From Aradus depressus (Eukaryota; Arthropoda; Insecta; Hemiptera; Aradidae), in assembly GCA_963662175.1 (NCBI GenBank), contig OY759214.1, positions 79,558,037-79,622,036 on the forward strand: a stretch of DNA of 64,000 nt, written 5' to 3'. Position numbers and translations under genes: made by a program. Positions 1 to 36,400 of this stretch are shown piece by piece. Within the stretch, counting starts at the first letter, position 1. Every line of letters starts with the position of its first letter. Under the pieces are notes generated by a model. That model was not told the origin of the DNA, did no database searches, and saw only the letters and a list, made by a program, of their open reading frames with translations.

Positions 1-800
1 AAGTGTCCCATACATAGTATAGGAGTCGGATGGAAATTATATGATGGACTTTCACAGCAATTTCATGTTTTCAGTGTACACGAAAATCCTACTTAAAATC
101 ACCTTTTCATAGAGTTAAATTAGCAATTGACAAATTGTTACAGAAGTTATGTTCTTCTAAAGGGTCTAATATACATATTCGTCTTCTTTTAGAAAATGTT
201 TGATTTGAATTAAATCGAGTATCTTTACTGTTTTGGTCGTTCTCTAGAAAGTTGTGAATTTTAAGAGTGCACCTAAAAAAATCGATTGTGAATCACCGGC
301 AGTGTACTTTCCCAGAACGAATTAATAAACTTTTCTCTCTCCCTCCAAAATCAGTCGACCGTTTGCGCTATTATTCACCATTTGACTTACATAAGGGCTC
401 CTAAATTCTCAAACTAAATTTTGTGTCGATAAATTTATTATATCGCCAGTTGTTAGGGTTTTTGGATTGAGCCCAATCCCCTGAACCCCTCCTCTCCTCT
501 CCTTTCTTTCAGCCGATATCGTTTTAATTTGACAGGATGTCTCCACATTGGGTTGTGCCGATTCCACTGAAGATTAATACGTGTCGTCCATATAGGGTTT
601 TGAATCCACATATGAAATTTTGAGTCGATACATTCATTGCAAGGGCAGTTATTAAAGTTTTGAGTTAAGCTAAGCCTCTCCTCCAATCCCCCACGTGAGG
701 GTTCTGGATAGACATAAAATTTCGTTGAATCTATGAAAATCAGGGGTTGAAACTGTTTCTTTCGTAGAAAGATTAAAACTCCGTGTGAATTTCGGGGGTT
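1..800. repeat. dispersed AT-rich repeat family (fragment)
   Basis: Phrases such as gaatcaccggcagtgtactt, ctccctccaaaatcagtcga and aattttgtgtcgataaattt recur with variations near 2380-2570, 18690-19150, 21800-22330, 23810-24010, 26740-26880, 33945-35170, 53395-53650 and 54535-54640. No coding capacity is seen, and the copies are old and fragmented. The rest of the upstream intron to 1199 shows nothing else. Confidence 0.55.
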
Positions 801-1199
801 TTCAGAAGCATATTGACTGTTCTATATGTTACTTTCCTTAGACGGAATAATATAGAGCTGCTGCGGAGTGTTTTCTTATTTTTCAATTAGGGCTTGGCGT
901 TTATCAATATGACTATGGATAACATTTTACGATTTTTTCTTACTCATGTTGGGGCCCCTCTAGCTCGGGGGCCCTGTGTCATTACTACAACTGGTTGCAG
1001 TCTTTTATCTTCATTGAAGTAAACTTAGAGGAATAAAGGATTAATTTAACCTACAGAAATACAAAAAAAAAATATATATATATATTCTACATAATTGCCT
1101 ACTTGTATGTAGAAAAATAATATTTTATACTTAATGACCCGAGCCTGTTCTCATATTTTATGTTGGATTGACTAACGACTATTTGTTGTGTGGGACCAG

Positions 1200-26103
<24,904 letters not shown>

Positions 26104-26215
26104 CACATCCTCCCCTCTCATCCCTCTTTCTTACTTCTATTATCTAGTATAATAGACATTTTAAAATAATAATTAACTGCTTTAGAGCACATCCTACTAT
26201 TTAGTCAAAATACAA

Positions 26216-26221
26216 AATAAA
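26216..26221 (+). terminator. polyadenylation signal AATAAA for exon M
   Basis: AATAAA lies 113 bp after the stop codon and is followed by a gtgctcctt stretch and a long T run, a usual poly(A) layout. Confidence 0.6.
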
Positions 26222-28587
26222 AGTGCTCCTTGAAATTTTTTTTTTTTTTTAATATTATATACACTTCCCGACATAAAAATGAAGGCATTAACTAAAATTT
26301 GTAATTTTTGTATAAATAAGTAAATATTATTTTATAATCGTGACTCAAATATGAAATCAAATTTTACAGGAGACCAAAATAATGTAATTAGTATAATTAA
26401 CTATAATTTTCTTCTAAAAGTGCATTTTATCAGGCCTAGTTTTCAAAAAGGAGTCACTGAATCATCGATCAGCTATTTTTTTCCAATTCTAAATAGTTCT
26501 TACATTATTATTTATTGTCTTCGATTTAGATATTTTCATGAAGTCTGCTATTTTCATTCTCAAAACTTTTTTTAAAAATTGAAATCCTAATTTTAAATAT
26601 ATCGAAAACTCCAAAAAATATTAATAGATTTACCCGACTTGAAAAAAAAAGAGTAAGGTCTCGTGTACTGCATCGCTTATATCCTGATTCGGGAGTTTAC
26701 CTGTGCCTACTTAATTACTTTTATAATAAAAAAAATCGTCGGTGAATAACCTGCTATCTAACTTCCCCATCACTAATTAATGAATTACATTTTCGCTCTC
26801 CCTTCAAAGCCAATCGACCGGTTTTGCCAAAACTCAATAATTGACTTATATAGTGGCTTCTGAATCCTTATTTATTAATCTATATTTATAGGTGCCATCC
26901 TATTCCAGCAATAATACCTGAAATAGTTTAGCCTGATTATTCACTTTCTGCAAAGAATCACGATGCAGCAAATCTGTCTATTAGATCCCATGTACCTGGT
27001 AAATATTATATGAACAGTATAACAGATCAGACTTATTTTTCATTACATTTAATTTTGAATGGACTTAATTTATAGCCTTTATATTCTTGTCGGGAACTGC
27101 ATCTGGTGATATGATATAGAAACCAATAAATTTGATAGTTAATATTTTTAGGTGAAGCCTAATTTTTGTTGCTTATTTTATGTTATTCAAAAATCCTCTT
27201 ATGTATACTTAAATTTTCGGTTCTGTCTCTCAAATAATATCCATTTATAGTTACGATGCAGTTTTATATATATGTATTATGCAATTACCTGCATTATTTT
27301 TAAATTTGTTCAATAACTCTATTTTAAAATCACCGCATTTGCTAAAATGTAGCTATTTCAATTTTTTTTATGCCAAATTTGGTCTTTAATGCTTATGGTA
27401 GAAGGATAAGAAAAATCTGCTTTAGTTTTTATTTTAGACCACAGATACCGAAATATTGCCATTGTTTTTTGTTGATAAAGAATTTCTTATTTTCATCTAA
27501 TTTGGGAAATGTGGTTTCCTTAGTATTAAATGAGACTGTTTTTTCTTTCGATTTTAGGCTTATAACTAGAATGACCGCTTATTTTTTTTTATGTAGCGTT
27601 AAAGATCAGCACTATCGGTTGATTGGAAGGTCGGAATAACAGATATTCTTTAAAATCTAAGTTAAACAAATAATTTGTCGTTTTTTAAAAATATTTATTG
27701 CATTCTATATAGTTTCTGAATATTATAGTGTTGTCTTATCTGCAACACACTTTTTAAAGAAAGTTGGCGGAACTCGTCACGGCAAGTGATATTGAATAGA
27801 TGCTAAGACGATAAACGCAAAACTCAGCATTTACAAATTGACAACTGCTGTTTTAAAGGTAAGGTGCTTTTGAACCGTTCTTTATACCGTTTAGAGTTCA
27901 AAATAAAGAGAACCCCCCAGAGCATTCCGAGAGTGTTGCGCGAAATTACTATTTTTTTTCTCTTTTCATTTCCAACCTGTGCCAAGAGGCGATTTTCTGG
28001 TTAACGATGTTGATTTTCCTTTTTACAAGAAAACCCTGTTTTTTTGGTCAATCATACGTTGAGGTCTTAACTAGCTGATTTATTACAGAAAATAAGCGGT
28101 GTTCCAGGTTATACCAGTCGTGCATTTTCATGCACTCTTAGTTACCTAGGAAAAAGTTTCGTTTTAATGTTTATTACAACAGTTGTGATCTGTCAGTTAA
28201 TAACATGATGAAAAATAACAGTAACTTTCCTTACCGAAATTATCTATTATTGTTATTTACTAGTTCATGTCAGTGTGACACTTTTGTTTCATAAATTATA
28301 AACTTTGCTGATGTGATATTATTTATTAACAGTAACAAATTTGGTGTCAATGTCTCTAGTTGTTTTGTATATTTATTAAAATTAATTGAATTTAGCTGAA
28401 AATTGAATCAAAACAATAGTTAAAATTTGGGCATTTCTCTATTTTTCGTATAATATAGATTAAGTATTCTATTTAAATGTGTTTTTAGTTGTATTATTAT
28501 TATTTTATGGAGTAATTAAAGCTCAAGGCTCGAATGCCTAGTGTTGTCTTTTTTAGAATATTTTTAGGGTTAGTTTGATCATTAAAT

Positions 28588-28925
28588 GTTTTTGGGTTGT
28601 GTAAGGAGATTTTGAATTATATATAATATATTTATCACAGCAACACTTCTCCAATTTACTTTTTGCTTTAAAAAAAAAACTAGTAATTACAGATGTTTCG
28701 AGAAGTACTCCCAACATGTTTTTACGTTAACTTTTTTTTCTATCAATTACATATTTTTACAGAATATATTTATTGAGTCGACCTCTATATTGAAACATCA
28801 TGTCAAGACAAAAGTGTCTTGATTCTGTAAAAAGATTTTGATTGATATAAAAATGTTAACGTAAAGAACAGATACTGATGATGGGAGTAGTGATGCTGTG
28901 ATAAATATATTATACATATATAATT
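28588..28925. mobile_element. foldback MITE-like element (family X), copy 2
   Basis: It starts gggttgtgtaaggagatttt as at 13088, followed by the shared cagcaacacttctccaattt and gagaagtactcccaaca blocks. The internal inverted pair is ttttacgttaac (28731) with gttaacgtaaa (28855), and tgtgataaatatattata near the end mirrors the start. Confidence 0.6.
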
Positions 28926-31845
28926 AAAAATGTGTTTTCCGAAAAAAAATGGGAAGTCTTAACTGTTTCTATTATAATTAAATTACTTTTATTAGGTACT
29001 AGATAACTAATTCTAGTTACATACATATATAGCCATGCGTATGAACAACTCCATGTCAGCTCAACAAACGGAAATTTTCCCTATTCTTTCGGAACCTCTT
29101 CAAATTTGGTTATTCTGTATACTCTTAGTATTTACAATTAAACATTTCATATGAACGTCCTCCATTCAAAAAGAGATACTGCTCAACACCCTTTGTTATG
29201 GAGCATTTTAAAAACATTGTTCTGAAAGTAGTCATGCGATACATTTTTTGAACTGTCTTTTCTAGTCGACAGTTTGAGCTAATAATCATAAAGTTTATTT
29301 AATAGGGGCTTCTAAATCATACTAAATTTGCGTCGATACATTCATTATATATAAGCAACATTTAGTTTCATAGCTATCACTAATCCCTATCATCAGCTGT
29401 CAAATTGATACAATTCTGAGCAAAATTCAGTCTAGATATCAGACCTGGCCTCCATTAGTATTCGACCTCACTCCCCTCTTTCTGACAGATCAATTAAAAA
29501 TTCCAATCTTTTGAAGGTCGATTCCCCATTTGAATTCCTGTCTTTCAAAGCTTCGAAGTAAAGTAAATCTGTCATCTCGCATAGGATGGACTTCGAGTGC
29601 CATTCCCAATTTTTTCAGTTTCTCCAATAAGATGAGAAACCACGGATTATGCCAAATCTGGCTGAGAATATAATTATATTTTTTCTATATACTAAATAAT
29701 ACATGAACCCAATACTCATCTATGGAACCCTTCAGAGTGTGATCTGATCTTCACTGAAATATTTTTGTTTTCCATTTAAGATGCCACTTTTCTAGAGGTT
29801 CGAAAAAAAATCTACTAGCCCTATCGTTTGTTCGTATAGAATTGGACAACCTGTATAAATTTGTTGACATGGAATTACCCATATGAACTAATCGTAGGTT
29901 ATATATTTTGTGTTTGTTTTATGTTAATCGTATGTAGAGATATAATACTACATATACAAACGTGTGTAATAAAAATAGACGTTATACTCCTATTATACGA
30001 AAAAAGTGTATATTTTATAATTATTAGTGATCAATTTTTTTTTAGTTATCTGCAGATCAAGTGAATTAGTTTTCGCTATGCACAATTTCTTTTCGTTGAT
30101 AGAAAGTAGAAATGGATGAAAAAAAAAAAAATAACTGTGATTTTTATTAAAGCAATACACCAGTTTCGATATATATTTTTTTTTCTTCAAGAAATATTGG
30201 TGAACCTGCGGAGCCTCTCAATTGAAGGATGCTTTTTTTTTGTAAATTTGTAATAAAAAGTCCAAAAATAAAGAAATCTGCTTTTAGGAGCAAAACATCT
30301 TAACTCAGAATGGTTTAAATATGTTCTTTGTTTGTACCTTCGAATTTGTATAGGTACAATTCGCCTTATTTATTTTTTACCTTTTGACAAAATTTGATGA
30401 ATATCATCGAATTTTTTTAAGAATTCTTTATTGTGGGTTAAGTTGTTTTGCATACGTACGTACATAAACGCATATCTTTGATAGTTTTAAATAATTAATT
30501 ATAGAGAAAACGGTCATACAAGCTTCAAAAATAAATAAATTCTATCTTTAAGACGTACTGGGCAATATTTTGTTATATATTATGTAATTATAATACTTTA
30601 GGATACACGAAATGGAGGGTGCAGAGGGATTTAATTTCATTTACAAGCTTTTAAGTTTTGAATCAATGAACGCAATTTTATTTCTTAAATCTTTTGATTG
30701 TTTCCAAATAATTGTTTAAAAATGAACTAAACGATCTCCGCAAGAGTGTATCTTCACTACCACAGAAGTTAAAAGCACCTACTTTATTTGAGGATATTGG
30801 GGTTTAACAGTAGATAGTTGCGTTATTTTTTCAACATGTTACCTTCATATTAGTGATGAAACGTTTACTTTCAAGCCAAAAATACTATCTAATTCGTTAA
30901 TTCCTTCTTATTGTAATTTCCATATTTTAAAATTCATAGATACAATACATGGACCATGCTCTCTGCCCTGACTATAAATCATAAATAAAATAACATAACA
31001 GAGAGAATGATAGTTTAGACCATAAAATGTCGCAAAAAAATCATTTGATAAAACATTGACTGCATTTTTTTTTTTATCACCTCTGAACCCTTCCAGTTGT
31101 TTTCGACAAAATATTTTATAGTACCAGAGACGGTTGAAAGTCTTCATCTGTGATTGTTGAATTGTAGTGAAAATCTAATTTTTTATTTGTACCAAACGAA
31201 TAAAATAATAATAATAAAAAAAAACTAGTGTGCCAATTTGGGAATTATTTGTTTATTATTCACTTATATATGTGTATGTATACAGACAAAAATATTTTTT
31301 AGATAGTTTTTTTAAACAGCTTCGAGTTTCAATAGTATACATATATAAGGTAAAAAAAGAGAAAAAAAATCTGGTCTATGTGGGGCTGGATTTAAGTAAA
31401 TAGATAAAATATATATTTTGTGATACTCTTATCAAATCCTGTAAATAGTATTGCTTCTGTAAACAAATTATTAATTTTTTTATATATTTTTTAAGGATTC
31501 ACTTTTTTTTTTTTATGAAGATACAAAATTTCCTGTTGCCTGTATTTTTCTGTTTTTTAATTATTTTTTACAACATTCCATTTTGTAAAATTTGTAGTCG
31601 AAAATACATCAGATTTTTATTGAATTTTGTTTTTTGCCTGATTGTCTATTTTTTTTTTTTTTTTTCTTTTTTCTTTAGCTTGAACATTTCTTTAGAAATA
31701 AAATGATGAATAATGATTCCTTTGTTCATTTTCTTCTGATAACCCTAGACTGAAAAATCTATTATTGATTAACAGTGAAGCCAAGGACTTCCATCTCATA
31801 ACATTATTGTAATATTTTATCCAGCTATTTATCTCCCATCCTCAG

Positions 31846-31965
31846 TATCGGTTTCATCAAACGGATTAAAAGTTCAATCATCAAAAATTTCTATTTAGAG
31901 ATAATCCCGTAAATAGAGATTTTTGATAATTTTGGAAAGTCCGTTTGATGAAACCGAGTTGTCAC
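31846..31965. repeat. inverted repeat, arms about 45 bp
   Basis: tcggtttcatcaaacggatt is mirrored by gtccgtttgatgaaaccgag. The inner parts tcaaaaatttctatttagag and ctaaatagagatttttgat-like sequences also pair around a short loop. Confidence 0.7.
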
Positions 31966-32387
31966 CCGAAACTTGTTATTTGCTGAATAAAATATTATCT
32001 GATAATTTCACAACCCAAAATCGGAACATTATTGTTTACTAGCCTGTATTATGTATCTGTATCTAAGAGGAATAAGAAGTCATGTTCAAAGGTTATGCTA
32101 AATTTATAACTGGCTTCAAAATGTCCCTTCAAGCATTCTGATTAGAATCATTATTCCGCAAGGGATAGCAATTTGTTAATTCATCATTCAACAAAAAAAT
32201 AAATGCAAACACTAGAAAAACTTATCAATCATTTAATATATTGTTTCATTAAAAAAAAAATCACGTGCACATACTAAAGAATGAACAAACATCTTAAAAT
32301 AATCAATTTCTTATCTTATTAACATATTTATATATACTTATATACATAGATGATGGATTTTTTTTTTTATAGATCTTATTAACTAAA

Positions 32388-32546
32388 TCAATAAAGGTTC
32401 TTAAGATATTCATCAAACATAAATATAGATAGACTGGGATCTTTGGCTCCATCGATCAAATTCTTGAGGTCGTTGGTATGTCCGGCGAGGGCTCGCACTC
32501 TCTCAGCGTGCTTATCAGTAAACTTACTTTCCAGGTAGGAGATAGT
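32388..32546 (-). CDS. Fer2LCH: Fer2LCH coding exon 5
   Basis: Encodes TISYLESKFTDKHAERVRAL, AGHTNDLKNLIDGAKDPSLS and IFMFDEYLKNLY, then TGA at 32390-32388. This covers helices D and E, and FMFDEYL is typical of ferritin C termini. Acceptor tctccccag. Confidence 0.93.
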   Translation of the reverse strand, partial: TISYLESKFTDKHAERVRALAGHTNDLKNLIDGAKDPSLSIFMFDEYLKNLY

Positions 32547-33398
32547 CTGGGGAGAAAAAAAAAAAAAATACAGAAATCATTCAGAGAAATTAACAACTAA
32601 AAAGTATAATTATATAGCGAATTTTACATATGGGGTACCTCGTTAAAAGCTTTACAAGTATCTATTCTGAGACAGAGATTGATTCAGTTTGATTATACGT
32701 AAAATAAAAATTCTGATTATACCACAAAAAAACTCGATTACTTGGTCCTGGTTTCTGAATTGGGGAATTTGTCCCGCGAATTCTCCAACTTTTTCTTGTC
32801 CCGATTCTCAGGAATGAGAGTTAAACTGTTTTCTAATTCATTTATTATTTTTCTACACCATCCTAATTTCCTTAATCAGACTTAAAATTTATTTAAAAAA
32901 AAAGTCTAAGGAAAAATTCCACCATCCTCATGAAATATACACAAATAATACAAATCAATTTACTCATAGCTCAGTTGGTAAATTATCGCTTGGGTAGTAA
33001 TGCGAAGATTCCGAGTTCAAATCCCGAAACAGCCACTTACCATTAGTTATTATCATTTAAATTATAATAAAATTGAATTTAGATTTTTTTTTGTAGAACG
33101 AAGATTAGTGAAAATTTATAGTAGATGCATCAGAGACTTATGGCAATGACTATCACTGACTTTGATGCAGTTAGGAGTTTTTACTTAGGTGCCATTGAAA
33201 CTTATTTGTACAATTAACACTTTTACACCTGTATTCAGGCAGCAAGACTGTGCCTATGTCAACAAAATGAAGTCCGAATACATTTCAGCGATCTATGTCG
33301 ATATAGTGGAAAGGTAATAAAATAAATTAAAAAAACAGCCTAACATTTGAATGTAATTTTTGAACTTTGTGCTGACGATGGCGTAAGCTGAAACCGAT

Positions 33399-33433
<35 letters not shown>

Positions 33434-36400
33434 GGTATATATGTTTTTTTGGGGTAGAATTAGACAATATAAAAGTTAACAAGTTCTTTGTTCTTATTTA
33501 TTTTATTACCTTTCTACTACATCGACACAGATCGCAGAAATGTATTCGGACGTTCATAACTGTTTGATATACTCAAAACAATACATAATATCGACTATAT
33601 TATATCAATTTACAGATTATAAACTACATTATGAAATGTTGAAGAAAATATTCATTTCTAGAGTTTTTTTTAACCTGACAAAACCTGGTAGTCATATAAA
33701 TAATTCAATCAAGTCATTCAAAAACAAAAAAAAAAAAACTTTAATTACCTCAGCATCGTGATAGTCGATCCGGCGCTTCGTGACTTCGCTGTGGATCTTG
33801 TGGGCGGTGTGTGCCAGACTCTTGGTCATGTCGAGGGCTCGGGAGAGACTCTCCAGCTCATACATCGCGAAACCTCCCTTGAAACCCTAACACACAAAAC
33901 CTCATCAGATACAAAATCACTTAACAATTTAATAAAAATCGTTAGGGAATCAAATTTCCCCAGCACAAATTAATCAACAAAATTTCCGCTATCCCTCCAA
34001 CACCAATTGAGTTTTGGCAAAAAATCAATAGTTGACTTACAAAGGGATTTCTGATTCTTCATACGAAATTTCATGTCGATACAACCATCAACAATTATCA
34101 GAGTTTTAGAGTTAAGCCCCCCAAATCTTTTCCTTTCTTTCGGCTGATTTTGCGGAAAATTAATATATATCGTCCTAACGAGAGGTTTTAAATTTACGTA
34201 TGAAATTTCGTTATTAGAGCTTTTCTGCTGAGCTTCTCATAATCCCCTTCCCCGACACAAAATTTTAGAATTATAGGAGTTACGTAATCGATGAGACATT
34301 CAATAGGATAGTTCCCTATAGAATGAATATATCAACAAGGAATTTCATACGCGTATCCAGCGCCTCCCAAAACTATCTTATACCTAATCGATTGGTTCCA
34401 GAGGGAGCGAAAACTAGTTGATTAATTCGCTCTGGGGAAGTACATTGCCGGTGACGCGCCGATGTAATGTTTTGTAATGAATCAATTGACACGAAATTTT
34501 GTATATAAATTCAGAGCCCTCTAAGGATGACACCTATTGATTTTCAGTCAAATCGGTCCCAGGGAAGATAGGATTATGGGGGAGACTCAACATAGAAACT
34601 GTAATAACTGCCGATGTAATGAATATATCAACACAAAATTTGGTATGAGTATTCAGAAGCCTCTATATAATTTAAATATTGATTTTTAGACCAAAAACGT
34701 CGATTGGTTTTGGAGGGAGAGCAAAATATTAATTAATTCGTGCTGGGGAAGTATGTTGTGGACTACTTTTTCATTATTTATTGTCATATATAAGTGCTTC
34801 ATATTTAGTGAACCATTATTTAAAAAAAAAAAATAATAATGAGACTATGGCCCACATTTTATTTATTTATTCTATAATTATAGAATAAATAAATAATAGG
34901 GGAGTTATGACATTACATTGTAATCGATGAGACATTCAATGTTGAGTTTTTACAGTAATTTCAAGTTTTCCCCTGATTTCAAAAATGAAGAAAAAAAATC
35001 CCTCTGTCTGTAAACAGGATAATTCCCTATAGAATCAATATATCAACGCGTATCCAGCACCCCCCGAAAACTATGTTTTACCTAATCGATTGGTTCCAAA
35101 GGGTGAGCGAAAACTAGTTGATTAATTCACTCTGGGGAAGTACATTGTCGGTGATGCACCAATGACTTTATTTATTTTCTAATGATTTAATGAATATAAA
35201 TATAAATAATTATTGTTATTTATTTTACTATGATACTCACTCTGTTAGTTTCCTCCCACTTGGGTCCCTTAAAGTCCATGGCGCTACCTCTTTTTGTTAT
35301 ATATTTAATGAGATCAATTGAGTCTTCCCACGCAGAATCAGACAATTTTCTGTACAGCTTTGACAAACCCTCTCGATTTTTTTCATAATTGGCGAAATTT
35401 GTTGACTGAAATCAGAAGTAAATAAATAACTATAATAAATTACATCAGATTTAGTTTTAGACTGTTTGTTGAGTATAAACAGTTCTAATTAAGGGTTGGA
35501 ATTTTAACTAGGAAAGTTATTTGTGGCTGAACAGTTAGAGTGGTACGACTAAAATTAAAGAGTGGGGCAGCAGGGGCACCAACCCAAGAGGGAAGGCTCT
35601 CTTGGAGGCTTTCGCCTTATTGGACTTGGTGCTGCTGAATGTGGGAAATGGGGGATAGGTACGGGGTCCATCGTGGACCTTACCTTCGTCTCCCCTACCC
35701 TGTACAAGGGAGGTGGGGGCTGGAGAGTGGGTCAGGGGTACACCGCCAGCGACCATCAGGCGATCCTGTTCGAGGTGTACCCTGTCAAGAGACTCACTCG
35801 AAGAGGAGACAGAGGGTTAGGCTCACCCCACTGGAACGTTAGGGACTTCCAGATGGACACCTTCAATCAGGCACTGGAGCTATGGCCGCCTGAGACTAAC
35901 AGCGCCGGCGCAGGGAGTGCCGCCGAGCAGGTAGAGGCCGTCATGCTCTGGCTCTCCCGTGCGTGCGACGTCACCATGCGAGTCAGCAAGGGTTGCATCA
36001 GGGGCCCACCGGCATATTGGTGGAGTGACACCATCGCAGCTCTACGCAATGAATGCCACTCCGTCAGGCGCCAGTACCAAAGGGCAAGGAAAAGGAATGG
36101 GGGTAGCGCGGAAGTGCTCCGGCAAAAGTTCGCCGAGGCCAGGCGAAACCTGCGCAAGGAGATTCAGAAGAGCAAGAGAACCTGCTGGACGGAGCTGTGT
36201 GCCGAGTTGAACGCAGACCCATGGGGTAGGGCTTACAAGATCGTGACCAAGAAGCTCCACAAGAGCCAGCCAAAGATGGAGCCAGGGGAGGTCCAGAACA
36301 TCGTGGAATGCCTCTTCCCCTGCAGCGGCGTGGCAACATTAGAGATGGATGAAGGCGGGCCAAACGACATCCCCCCTGTCACAAGAGAGGAAATTGAAAG

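Larger units (their letters stand above)
26250..32387. other. intergenic region between BCAS3 and Fer2LCH
   Basis: About 6 kb, very AT-rich, between the convergent 3' ends of two genes. It holds repeat fragments (26740-26880, 29290-29360), the foldback elements at 28588 and 31846, and many T/A runs. The longer frames here (26351, 27370, 31515) are low-complexity and lack homology, so no gene is called. Confidence 0.6.

Noticed and set aside
27370..27639. 89-codon open frame in the BCAS3-Fer2LCH spacer
   Set aside because: Low-complexity, AT-driven codons (Phe, Leu, Lys, Ser), no homology, no splice or promoter context.
31515..31706. 63-codon Phe-rich open frame
   Set aside because: Produced by T-runs; no domain or sensible membrane protein layout.
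32961..33038. Functional tRNA gene
   Set aside because: T stem and acceptor stem have mismatches; more like a relic.
33407..33432. (AT)n tract as a regulatory element
   Set aside because: Ordinary microsatellite; similar runs occur at 38526, 58378 and elsewhere.
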